Assembly (NCBI GenBank): GCA_014526335.1
Contig: JACTAT010000010.1
Location: forward strand, 703,490 to 767,489
Direction: 5' to 3'
Length of the DNA: 64,000 nt
Origin: Chrysaora quinquecirrha
Lineage: Eukaryota > Cnidaria > Scyphozoa > Semaeostomeae > Pelagiidae
Shown one piece after another: positions 45,031 to 56,039 of this stretch; the stretch's first letter is position 1, and each line of letters starts with the position of its first letter. The notes under the pieces are model-generated. The model was given only the letters and a program-made list of their open reading frames with translations, ran no database searches and had not been told where the DNA came from. A program made the translations under genes and the position numbers.

Positions 45031-46254
45031 TGAAAGCTGAAGATCAGCCAGTGAGTCACGGAGGTTAAGGGTATCTCTGACTGTGTTCCATCCACATGAA
45101 TTCTAATAAAAGTCAAACAGTTCGATGGTAAATGCTTAATGAAAATTTTTTGCCACCAAATTTCCAGATCTACTTAGAATATTGCAAACGCTTTTGTGTC
45201 AACTTAAGACGCAAAATTAGTAGTGTTACTGCTTCGTAAATTCGAAAAGGCTATCCCTATCTAATCGCAGACTTTAATTCTAAATTTCCTCTATGAACAA
45301 TAAATATCTCACTATATCGGAACGATTTTCATTTTGTGTGTTTGTGCTCTGAATTTTCAAAGGAACATTCAACTTGAAACCCGAAAAATTTATGGCCTCT
45401 CAGTAGTGTTTCATATGCATTGAAACAGTAAAACACAAAGTTTAGCCTGGCGATTTATGGAAATAATCAAAGCAAGAACTCTTCTTGAAAACGGAAAGAA
45501 TATGAGTAATTTGCATAATGAATTAGGCCTACAGTCTCCTAGTGTCCTTTGACGTCCTTTGACCCCTGAAAACGTGAAAACGCACTTACCAAAAACGTGA
45601 AACAACCCAAAATCGCCCAAAACCAGCCAAAAGCACTCAAAACGAACCATAACATGATGAAAAGCACCCAAAACCACCCAGAAATGTCCAATTCACTGGA
45701 ATCATCTATTAAGTGGCAGAAAATCCTTGAAAAATCCCCAGAAACTCTCATGTTCTTTGAAATTTCATTCTTAACTCTTAAAATATTACTTTCGTCTTGG
45801 GACTTTTGTTGACATAAAAAGCTTTTAAATCGCTGGAGTAGGAAAAGCCTTTTTTGTTCACAACAGTAATGTAGTATTGTATTTGAGCGTGAAGTTGAGA
45901 GATGAGACACAATCGCACGCTGCCAATAAATATACCGTTGGGGAAAGGTATCCGTTGTCTGGAAAGCGTGTTTCATTGAATAAACCCCTGAGAGTTGCAC
46001 GCAAAAGAATCACTGTGCGTGTGCAGTGAAGGGAACGCAATAGATGGCCGCCATCAAAATCAAAACTTTTTTGAGCGGAGAGAAAATCGAAATTTTAACC
46101 AACTTATAGGTTTCAAAACGCTTAGCAAAATCTTTAAACAGTGTCCGGCCAGAAACGGGATCGATTAAAGAAAAAAGCGCATCTCTAGGTGGCCCAGGGA
46201 AAAAGCCTTTCTTGTGTAATCGAACAAAGGGCCATAACAATGGGGCAATCTGAT
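45031..46254. other. No recognisable gene
   Basis: Contains a degenerate stretch of 'ccaaaa'-type repeats near 45590-45690 and the minus-strand ORF at 45539-46000 that runs through it. The composition of that ORF (Phe/Trp-rich from the repeat) argues against a real protein. Confidence 0.4.
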
Positions 46255-46830
46255 TTGCATTTAAGCATATTAGTAATATAGGATACCCCCCTTCACAATG
46301 TAGCAGAATTCACATACCTTAGTATAATCTTAAATGCTGCCTGTAACTTTAAAGAAACCCTGAATATTCTAAGCTCTAAAGAAAACTGTGCTCTATTAGC
46401 CTTAAACAATAGATTCAAAATAAGACACCTTTTGAGAAATATCTCTACTTAGTTCCTAGCCGAAAAGATAGAAGAATTCTTTCAAAATTAGGGCTTAGTG
46501 ACCATTGCTTAGAAATAGTAAAAGGAAGACATATAAAAACCCCCCATTGAAAGAGACAAAAAAGTTTGCTGATATTGCAGCAACGAAATAGAAAACGAAC
46601 CACACTTTATAAAATCTTGCATAAAATATAATTCAGAACGTGAATTTTTTTTCAAAAAGTTGACAATATAAGCCCTATTTTTAAATCTATTCCTGCAATT
46701 GAGCAAAGATTAATCTACCTTATGACAAGTGAAAATGAGATTCTGTTGCATGATCTATGTGAGTTTTTATCATTAATATACGAAAAAAAGACGATAAACT
46801 TTGTTGAATCGAGCAACTAAAGAAATTTTC
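46255..46830 (+). mobile_element. LINE ORF2 C-terminal fragment
   Basis: Through several frameshifts the plus strand reads 'VAEFTYL..ILNAACNFKE', 'NRFKIRHL' and a Cys/His stretch, 'CKYCSNEIENEPHFI' and 'CIKYNSEREFF'-like. This is the C-terminal zinc-knuckle region of a LINE ORF2. It probably belongs with the RT fragment at 44086-44310. Confidence 0.6.
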
Positions 46831-47097
46831 AACAAAATTAATTTTAGAATTCTTTTCTCTTTCCATTATAAATTTCTGTATTTTCATTTGATGTAAATTA
46901 AAATAATTATCCTTGTAGTTTTTTATTAGTTGTACAGTATTTAGTTGTTAACAGTAGACCATGTATCTTATGATATTGTGTCGAAATGAAACGTTTCTTG
47001 CTTCAGTTCTCTTCTTTTTGTTGAAATTAATGCACTCTTACAGCCAACTGCTTTGCTCAAACTCAATGATCTCATGAACTCTTTCAGCTTCAAACCC

Positions 47098-47454
47098 TAA
47101 GGGAGATACTCATTAACTTTCAATACAGGGGGATCATGCCAATATTTTGGATTCGAAATCTTAAGCTTTTTCAATATTTTGGGTCTTTGAATGGCAACAT
47201 GTACAAAAATTCTATATGTGGGGTCCACAAATATGAAGGAAGAATCGTGCCTTTTGGTGTGATTCATTACAATGACCCATCCAACTGCCAAGAGCGTATA
47301 AATTAGGTGTCCAAAAATAACTAGCAATATTTGGGGTCTCCGAAACATTAAACTCAATATTGGGGTCCCTAAATCATTAGACTCGATATTTAGTGGTCTG
47401 CAAAGAAAAGTGGCATGGATCCCCCGTATTGAAAGTTAATGAGTCCCCCCCTGG
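47098..47454. mobile_element. 357-bp MITE with 11-bp TSD
   Basis: 'actcattaactttcaatac' near 47108-47126 is inverted near 47425-47443, with similarity extending into the adjoining G-rich ends. The flanks are an 11-bp direct repeat 'gcttcaaaccc' (47087-47097 and 47455-47465). An internal motif 'ggggtc(t/c)' occurs repeatedly. A TSD of 9-11 bp suits mobilisation by a MULE-type transposase. Confidence 0.75.
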
Positions 47455-47589
47455 GCTTCAAACCCAATTCCAAGCACTGCTTCAAATTGCTTTCATGGAT
47501 GACGTATTTTTCTTTGTTGTACAGATTTGGTATCAGCTTCGGTGTTGATTTAAACTATTTTCCAGGTGATAACGTCTCTTCTTGAACTT

Positions 47590-48240
47590 GGAAAGCGCTA
47601 ACGGTATATCTGCATGATGACCGTGTAACTCGACTGGATATTCCACATCGACTTTGAGAATTTAACCAATATATTCATTGGATCTTGTCAGCAAAGCGTG
47701 GATGTTTGTGTTTCTGATTTCTTCTTGTGTAAACTGCTTGAAACCACCATACTGCATTGGCTGTGACATTTCCCATCCGTAGATATTGTTTGCATCCATA
47801 TATCAGCGTGTTGTTTTCATTTGATTCGACATGGCGTTTCACTGCTATCGAGACACCTCCACAGATGCCATCTTCAATCATAAGGAAAATGTCCTTCCTT
47901 TCTTCGGATAACAACTCCAGCGTCACACCAGTCATCTTCAGCATTGCATCCAAAGCCAGTGCAGGAGCAGTTAGATAATGCGCAGGATCAAGCTTGTAGA
48001 ATTCCAGATTCTGCGTTTTGAATAATTCGAATATGTCAGCCCACAACAACACATCAGTTTTCAGGTACAGTTCATAATAACCGTGAAAGGCTGTCAGACC
48101 CGTTGAGCATGTTCATAATCTTCATCGCTGATTTTTGAATCGCCGAGTTTGTTGTAAATGCTTCTTTCGGTGGTAGAAATTTTTCTTCCATTTTCTCTGC
48201 ATTATCCATCCAATTGTAGAGATAAACACCTTTTCTTGTC
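47590..48240 (-). pseudogene. Second Polinton DNA polymerase B fragment
   Basis: On the minus strand, with one frameshift near 48085, the sequence reads 'YNWMDNAEKMEEKFLPPKEAF', then 'YLKTDVLLWADIFE', 'YKLDPAHYLTAPALALDAML', 'KMTGVTLELL', 'GGVSIAVKRH', and near 47600-47660 'LKVDVEYPVELH'. These are the same blocks as in the decayed copy at 11310-11560 but far better preserved. Therefore this comes from a different, younger Polinton insertion. It is truncated on both sides and abuts a LINE at about 48240. Confidence 0.85.
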
Positions 48241-50534
48241 AACAATCCTAGCAGCATGGTTTTGTAGCTTCTGCAGCTGGTTGTTGCCAGAAATACCACA
48301 GCAGACCCAAACAGAGCAACAGTGTCGGAAATGAGGCTCAACAATACTTGTGTATAAAGTTTTCGGACTTTCCTTCGGCAGATACTTCTAGGCATATTTT
48401 AAAAAGCCAATTGCCCTGGAAGCCTTCGCAGAGGTAGCCTTAATCTGTTCCTTCCAATCTAAGGAAGAATCAATTTGTATGCCAAGGTATTTCGTTTTAT
48501 GGACAACATCAAGCTCATTTTCACGTACATTCAATTCCAAATTTTGATTTGAACTTTTAAGAATGTGCCATTTTTGTTTGCTTGTAATAAGCATTGATTG
48601 AGTTTTTCCCACATTTAATGCAAGTTTATTACCTTGGAGCCATGCGTCCGATTGCTTAAGGTCATTGTTTATAGCCTGAGTGATATTCAATGCCCGGTGG
48701 CATAAATTGGTGTTGTCAGCATATTTGAATACATTTGAACCTTGGACTGCCTGTGGGAGATCATTGATATATATGAGAAAAGTAGAGGGCCAAGCATGAG
48801 CCTTGTGGCACTTTTCTTAAAGTTTCTAATAAGTTTCTTAAAGAGCCTCGATGTGACAGGTAGGACTGATATTGGACAATAGTTCGATTTATCAGTCTTT
48901 TCGCCACCTTTAAAAATTGGGGTAACTCTAGCTACTTTCCATTAATTTGGAAACAGGCTTGTCTGGATGGATGTGTTAAACAAAAACGCCAGGGAGTTTT
49001 CAATCAAAGGTAAGGCAAGTTTCAAAAAGTAGCTAGAGATATCGTCAACCCCAGAGCCCTTTGAATTTTAAATTTTGTCTAGAGCAGCTCGGATTTCACT
49101 AATTTCTATAGACTTAAAATTAAATTTAGTCTTGTCTTTGTTGATCTCGTAGTCACCAGTTAGAAGGGGATTAGGCACAGGATCAATTTTATCCGCAACC
49201 TCTTTGCCTATAGTGCAAAAGAAATTGTTCATTGTTTCTGAAATGTCTTTCTTAAGGAATGTTTCAATGCCAGATTCTTTAAAGGCAGTCAATGTTACTA
49301 GACTTAGATCTTTTATTAAGAAGTTCATTACCTGCCTTCCATGAATCTTTCATGTTTCCTTTACAATCAGAAATCTTATTGGTGAAATATCGCTTCTTAA
49401 GCTGGATGTTCATAGAATTTACTTTATTTCTAACCTGCTTATAGGAATCCATAAGAATTTTAGATTTCCTTTTGGATGCAGCTTATTTTAGCCTGTCTCT
49501 AGTGCGCATTTGTTCTTTCAGGTCCTTGTTTATCCAGGAGCAATATTTCTCCGAAACACCCATTTCAGTAATAGGTGTATGTTTATTTATGGTCAGGGAG
49601 AAAAAATGTGACAAATTGTTGACAATGTCATTAATATCGTCTCTGAATCAGTAGCCAAATGCTCCCAACATATATCAGAAACATCAGCCAAGAATGCATC
49701 TTCATTGAAATTATTCATTTTTTGTTTTGCTCACCTTATGGCTTTTTCAACTGCACCATTAAACTTTCGGATGCAGTACACCATAAAATGATCACTCATG
49801 GAAATCTTTTGCACTCCTCAGGCGACGATATTTCTGGGCCAGGATGTAGAGATGTGATCAATAATGGAAGCAGTTGTTAGAGTCACCCTGGTTGGTTTCT
49901 CTATGAGTTGCTTAAAGCTTAACAACCCGTGGATATCCAGCATATGCTTCGAATTATTATCTATGGGTTGCCCAGCAACATTGTCAGTGAGAGTACAGTT
50001 GGTGTAACCCAAGAGGATAATTTCTATGCCCTCTTTGTCAAGACGAGAAAGAACCTTCTCAAGTTTATCGAAAATTGAAACAGGGTCACTAGGAGGCCGG
50101 TAACAAACAAGAACTAGAAATGATTTGCTCTTAGGTGGCTGTACCTCTATGCAAATAAGTTCCAGGCCATCAATAGGGACATCTAAGCGACGTTTATACT
50201 TGATAGAGTCCCTAATATGAAAAGACACTCCTCCCCCATTGAATGTCCTATCCAGACGTTCTTGCTGGTAGTTAGCTATATCAGTTAATTCTTCGGGGTA
50301 ATTTGGATCAAGCTTTGTTTCATTTAAGGCAAGGATATGAATCCCAAAATTCCTGATTAGCAGCTTAAGCTCATCTAAGTGACTACGAAGACCATTGACA
50401 TTCAAAGATGCAAGCACCATACCCTTTTTGAATCTAAGATGCTGACGTGATCCTTCAGGAGCCTCCGGAGCACAGGCATCCTCCCTGTCAAACGAATGGG
50501 GTGGAGAGACGCTACCCTGACTTAGCATGTGCAT
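48240..50534 (-). pseudogene. CR1-like LINE ORF2: endonuclease and RT, deleted
   Basis: The APE-type endonuclease starts near 50420 ('ASLNVNGLRSHLDEL', 'ILALNETKLD', 'LVLVCYRPP', 'IIDHIS'); its GDFN motif is replaced by 'GYTN'. RT follows through frameshifts: 'IEISEIRAALDKI', 'VTPIFKGGEKTD', then a jump near 48830 to 'VPQGSCL' and 'YADN' in place of YADD, and the C-terminal part (48690-48388) with 'TKYLGIQIDSSLDWKEQI'. Motif A is missing. The 3' end is cut at about 48240, where Polinton polymerase sequence begins. Confidence 0.85.
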
Positions 50535-52039
50535 TTAGGCTACTTGCAAAGAGGCGATTTCCCTCAGGGGAAAGATGCATACCACCTTTATCAAGATGTT
50601 TAAAGGCGATATTATTGTGATCTATGAAATCCCACCCCTGAGAGAGCAATATCGCCTCAGTGCAAGATTATTTTCAGCAACAGCAATATTTTTGGAAGTG
50701 TCATACGTCTGCAGAAAAATTGAGGAAACAGTGATGTTTACATCTGAGTCGATTTCTTTGATCTTCTTGCCAGTAGAGGTTACGTTTTCGATTATGTACT
50801 TTACTGGAATGCCTTTGGCAATATCATTACTGCCAATATGCAGGATCACTTCGTCTGAGCCACCAATTTTGCTATTGATGGTCTGCTTGTGACGCGAAAA
50901 CAGTTGCTGGCTTTTTAATCCACCAATGCCGTGTGCTTCAACAGATTTTGATAAGAGCTTTTCATCGTCTAGACGGCGAATATGTGAGTCACCCAAAAGT
51001 AGTATTTGTGTTTGTCGGAAACCTTGATCTTTGTTGCTTAAACCATCATTTACTACTTCTGAATAACTCTTTGTATTGTTGGTGTTGGTTTTGTTATTTT
51101 TCACTTTCGCTGTTACTGCTTTTGAATCTGTTATTGCTGTTGCTATTGTAGCTCTGTTTCCTTCTCTTGTTCTTGTTCATTTTTTTAACATTATCAGCAG
51201 AATTCGTATATCGATCTTTATTAGGCAGCGAGGACTTTGATACCGTTTTGTATTTCTCAACGTCGATGACTTGGTCTGGAATTGTCTTTTCTTTCTCAGA
51301 GGATTTCAAAATTTTAAATTCGTTATGTTTTTCCATCTGAATGGTTCTTAATTGTTTTGATAATTTTTCCTCGGCACTTTCCTTTGTATGAGCTTCAGGC
51401 TCCTTGTCCATAGTCTTGACTATGCTTTGTCTTTTGTCTTTGCATGTGAATCCATTGTGGAATTTTCTATAGAAGTATGCTGGACACTCTTTGTTCTTGT
51501 CTTCATTACTTCCATTTGCAGTTTTGTATAACTGAGTTTTTAAACTTGAGTTTTCGTCGACCAAAGAAATATTTTTCCTCCTGTCTTCGATCAATAATTC
51601 GTTAAATTTAGCATTATTATCAATCAATTTACTCAATATAGAAAGGAAAGTTTCCACTAGTGCAGTCTTCAAATGTTTGCTTCTTCGGTGTAGCAAACCC
51701 GTCTAAGAAATTCAGGAAGGAATCTTTTTTATTCAGGCTACTTGCTTCTTCTTTCTCCGATTCACTTTCTGCTGTTTCTTCTGGAATTTTGGTTGTAGCT
51801 TCAGCATTATCAATATCCTCTTTTACGAATAAAGAAGGAAGACTGGTGGAGGTGGGCTTGCTAAATACTACACCTTGTTCCATCAGACTGTCGAGGGAGT
51901 CTTCTCCATCGCTAAGATTTTGGCCAAAATGCTTTGAAGCAAGCGCTAAGATATTCTCTCGATGTGGCCGCTTTCTCTGGACAGTTCTAATTTCCTCTAT
52001 GCTTTTCAATATCAACGAATCATTTCTACAGTGCGCCAT
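50520..52039 (-). pseudogene. CR1-like LINE ORF1: wHTH-like, coiled coil, SGNH esterase
   Basis: Starts at 52039 with a compact helical domain ('LILKSIEEIRTVQRKRPHRE', 'LMEQGVVFSKPT'), followed by an acidic linker. After a frameshift near 51680 comes a charged, coiled-coil-like Lys/Glu-rich part. Near 51000 an SGNH-hydrolase domain begins ('LLLGDSHIRRLD', 'VILHIGSNDI'), and the catalytic 'DKGGMHLSPEG' falls at about 50575 after another shift. Esterase-containing ORF1 proteins are a known trait of the CR1 group. It overlaps the start of ORF2. Confidence 0.75.
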
Positions 52040-52089
52040 TTAACTAGAATAACAATTAAGCTAGAGTACGATAATATATATTATTGAAA

Positions 52090-53775
52090 ATGAGCGGTTC
52101 TAAAAAAGACGTCCGCACGACCGATATGAAACTCCAAACTCCTCAAGATCAGGTAAACCCAAAGATTCGTGTCGCCAGAAATCCTTTAGCGCTAAAATGA
52201 TTTCTTCGTTTTCTGCTTTAGGTGATTTCTCTGTTTCCCAACCTGTTTCTGGAATAAAAAAGGTCTCCGGGCCAGAATCTAGAATCAAATGAGAACTTAT
52301 GTTAGAGCATGTAGTAGTTTCCGCATGATATTAACAAGGTCCTCATAACAGCCAGCCCAATTTACTACTTACTGCTACTGGGCCAGTTTTACCTACTTCA
52401 CCTATCACAAAACCATGAAAATGATCAGCTCCTACCAACAAATCTACACGCTTTTTCTGTGAATCTGCGCTGTCCGCAAGCCTTAGGCCGTGCAAATGCG
52501 GATAATCATTGATGTTTATACTCGAGATTAAAGGGGTGCCTGGTTATCTACTTTAACATTAACAGTGATTAAATCGTATTTCTTTCCTTCGTATTTTTTT
52601 TACCGAATGTGTTAATATTCATAGTTTACACTCTCTCTACATCCAGATGTAGCTTTTTCTTTAGGTCTTCTGAGATATAACTTCTCTGACTGCCTCCATA
52701 GAATAATATGTGAATAGGAATTTCTTTAGACTCATCTGGACCAAATGCGTATGCCGCTGTGGTCTGCAGCAGAACTTGTTTTTTTCCTTTGACGGTGGCT
52801 GTAATCAACCGATTACAATCTGCTTCCGAATCAGCCGAGTTTTCTGATTCCTTCTTGCAAAGGACTTGGTGATGTCCTGCTCCGCGTTTTCTGCATTTTC
52901 TGTTGCATTGCAACTCTACGCTAAGTGTCCGAAATTGAGGCATTTGAAACATCTCTTCGCCTTCTTGAGAAGCTCTGTCCGTTGTTTGACATCAGTTATA
53001 TTTTTGCAATCCACCGTGAGATGTGTTTCGTTACAGAGATGTCACTGACGTTTATTTGGTTTGTCCTCTTTTTTGAGAAAGGACCTTGTTGTTCCAACTG
53101 GCGATCTCGGGCAAATTAGCTGTGTCGGTTTTGGCTGTTTCTTTTCTGAGACACTTGCTCCAATTTCTCTTGCTTCGATTTCTTTCAATAATATGTTAAG
53201 AATTTCTTCTTGGGACATGCCTAGTGACTCCAATCCCCTCACATGGATATTTATTTTATCATAAATATATCTTAGCTCTTTGACATTGTCATTAGGGCAG
53301 TTCTGCAGTTTGAGAAGCTCCTGCAAGCTAACAATTTCCAAATCTGGCTTTAAGGGTTTCTACTGCGTGTTTGTAATTTCTCTTCAGTAAGAACTAGTCC
53401 AGCTATCAGGCGATGAGCTGGTCCCTCAAGTAAGCTGATCAAATAATTGAGTCTATGAACTGCTGAGATGTGTTGGTTAGAATATACTGCACAGTCAAAA
53501 CTTTGCCAGAAGACCTGAAAATTTGTGATCTCTCCATTGAATTTCGGCAATTCAATTTTCGGTAAACAAATTCCAGTCCGAGAGATTGTCGATGCTGAAA
53601 AACTGGTTTCATGCTGACCCTCTTGCTCTTCCAGAGAGGGAACAGACTGGTTATTGCCACTGTCTTGACTGCCTGTTACAGAAAGGCCTGACGATGACTT
53701 TGTACTTCTAGTTGATTGCTGTAAATAACTGCCAATTTTTATTTCATCTTTTTTCCGATTAACTCGTTTTCTTTC
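52090..53775 (-). pseudogene. Old BEL/Pao fragment: gag and protease
   Basis: Minus-strand remnants: gag core 'MPKFNGEITNFQVFWQSFD' (53550), 'YIYDKINIHVRGLESLGM' (53270), CCHC remnants near 52880-52930, protease 'ILFYGGSQRSYISEDL' (52700) in which the catalytic Asp is replaced by Tyr, and 'LALKDFWRHESLGLP' at 52110-52180. Much more decayed than the copy at 23892-30042, and a different family. The rest of gag lies beyond the LINE at 54490-54720. Confidence 0.75.
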
Positions 53776-54489
53776 ATGTCATTTCATTTTCATTTTCATT
53801 TTTCATTGTTTACCCACGGTAACCCCGTCAGTCTAATTAGACTGCTTTACAGGGGGCCGTGCAAAAATCAAATTTTACAAATTAAAAACTTAATTACAAA
53901 ATTACAAAACTTAGATACCTTAGATAAGGTAATGCTACATAAGAGAAAATAAAAGTAATCTAACAAGGAAGCTCTCTATAATTGTTCAGCCTCTTTTTGA
54001 AAGTATGTAGTTTGGGTGCATGTTTGACATCCAAGCCCAATCGGTTCCAGGTCTTAGGCTCACGATATGAAATGGATTTCTGGCCGTTTGTGGTTTTAAA
54101 AAGAGGAATACGCATATTAGTTTCTGTGTTTCTCAGTTTCATAGTACTATGAGCTGCATTTTTTACAAATAGCTCTGACAAATATGCAGGCGCAAGATTA
54201 TTTGTTGCCTTGTACATAATAGTTGCGATTCATTCAAAACAATGTCTGAAATAGTCGGCCATTTTATCCTCTTTATCAGATTTCCTGCTGAAACACTATA
54301 ACTGCTATTTGTGACAATTCTGGCAGCTCGATTTTGCAACTTTTTGAGGGTATCAATTAAAGTTTTACCACAACACCCCCATACTGAGCAATAGTACCGA
54401 AAATGAGGTTCAACAATTCCTCTGTACATTTCCTCGGTACTGAGCGCTTCTTCTGGGAGAAATTTCTTGGCATATTTTAAAAAACCTAA
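53776..54489 (-). mobile_element. 5'-truncated LINE inside the old BEL gag
   Basis: Minus-strand ORF2 C-terminus: 'YRGIVEPHFRYYCSVWGC', 'LKKLQNRAARIVTNSS', 'MYKATNNLAPAYLSELF', 'KSISYREPKTWNRL'. The 3' end 'gcacggccccctg..ggggttaccgtggg' (as in 20425-21225) is followed by (TGAAAA)n at about 53778-53812. 'atttcattttc' on both sides (near 53780 and 54498) may be the TSD, blurred by the tail. Confidence 0.8.
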
Positions 54490-54720
54490 GGCTCGAGAAT
54501 TTCATTTTCCCAGTCTGACGCTTCGTCGATCTCTCTTTCGATTAGCTCCATGCTATTCGACCCAATATTTTGTCGTCTAAATTTCTCAAAGCTCCAAGTT
54601 TCTGTTTTTGTGAAATGCATAACGAGTTCATGCGAACTGTAACATCCGTCATGGGACGTGCAGCGGTTTGTGCTTGATTTTCAATCATGGTTTTGATTTC
54701 TCTCTCTAAGGGCAGGACAA
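54490..54720 (-). pseudogene. Old BEL gag N-terminus
   Basis: On the minus strand 'TVRMNSLCISQKQKLGALRN' and 'LIEREIDEASDWENEI' resemble the helical start of BEL gag. This is the missing upstream end of the fragment at 52090-53775. Confidence 0.6.
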
Positions 54721-55654
54721 GTTAGAAATTGAGGCGCGTATGTAATATATATCAATAAATCCACAAAGACTATTTACAATTTATCATACTTCCTCGATAC
54801 TTTGACATCAACATCGACTCAAAACCCTGAATTCACAAGAACTGTTCTCTCTAAAATACATAAGCACATGGCTGTGAGAAGACTGGGGAGAGGAAGGGTC
54901 TGTCATAAAATCACGTGGTCCAAGCGCACAGGACCCTAAGACAAATGCAGAATGCTAACTTTACAACACTCAAGACACCAAAAATGCTGAATAAATTCGG
55001 GATTTTAGATTCAGAATAAAAAATTAGAATATTGACGAATGCTTCTGCACTATATGTCGGCCTTTCATCCAAAACCTTGGGTTTTTATAAAATGATCGTT
55101 TTTGAGTTTTATCAATAAATTCTAGTTTGTTTTAAATAGTTGGCATTAATTAGCTTTCATTTGAATAAATGCATGTAGCTATGTATAGCCAACTTTAAAT
55201 TAATTTGTGATTATGATTATTATTATTATTCCGGCCAGCGCGTGTAATAGTTGGAAAAGATAATAATATAAGATTGCCATCGTTGATAATAGGTAAGGGG
55301 CCTGTAGAATTTTCCAAATAACTGGTAAAATTCTCTTAGAGTTGACTTCAGACAAGAGGTACAGTCAACAAATATAATCAATGTTTTCTTACTTCTATAT
55401 ACATCTTTGTACTCAAGTGTGCTCGAAGTAGTTCTCGAAGCACGTGACCTGAATCACGCCTCACGACATAAATTATAATAATTCAATTCAGTTCCATTCA
55501 ATAAAGAGGTCGCTGTCTTGAATGTTTTCTACAGTGCCAATAATGTCATTGCGACGCGATCGAACACCCCTTCAACGAGAATAGGCAACAGAGGAGCTTT
55601 CTTATTCCCCAAGGTGATTTTTTCATTGCGCAGTCAACACGACAAGCACCAATG
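54721..55654. other. Possible decayed BEL LTR, otherwise unassigned
   Basis: 'gttagaaattgaggcgcg' near 54730 resembles the LTR start of the young BEL ('tgttaagaattaggcgctc'). This may therefore be the LTR of the old BEL, but I cannot find a matching partner LTR or its far end. A short (TAT)n lies near 55215. Confidence 0.35.
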
Positions 55655-55969
55655 TTGAGGGGGACTTTGGTGGTATCAAAACCCGAAAACCCGGAAGAAA
55701 ATTGGGAGAGACCCGAAAGCCCGGATGACCTTAGTTTCGACAACTAATTTTAGAAGTTTACCCATTCACATCCTTTGTGAGGTTTAAAAAACGAAAACCC
55801 GCACATTTTTACTACAATACCCGAAACCTGGGCTAGAAAAATGGCAAAACCCGTTGCCCGTTAAATATACTCGACCCGAAAACACCGCACGATTCTTTGA
55901 AAAAACCCGAAAACGCGAGGCCAAAATCGGCCAGGCCCGCAACCCGTAAAGTCCAAAAGTCCCCCTCAA
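55655..55969. mobile_element. 315-bp MITE with ACCCGAAA repeats
   Basis: The ends 'ttgagggggactttgg' (55655) and 'aaaagtccccctcaa' (ending 55969) are inverted repeats. The interior carries about eight degenerate 'acccgaaa(a/g)cccgg'-type motifs in both orientations. No coding capacity. The TSD is unclear because the ends themselves abut 'atg' and 'tgt'. Confidence 0.6.
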
Positions 55970-56039
55970 TGTTCTACATCTTTGTACATGCCTTGCAAAA
56001 AGAAGCGAGAGCGAACTGTTTCATGCGTTTTGAAAACAC

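Noticed and set aside
44794..45033. Poly-Ser/His ORF
   Set aside because: Pure CAT/ATC microsatellite read in frame. The same repeat gives Met/Ile-rich ORFs on the other strand.
45539..46000. 153-codon minus-strand ORF
   Set aside because: Its C-terminal half comes from degenerate 'ccaaaa' repeats, and no known motif or splice support was seen.
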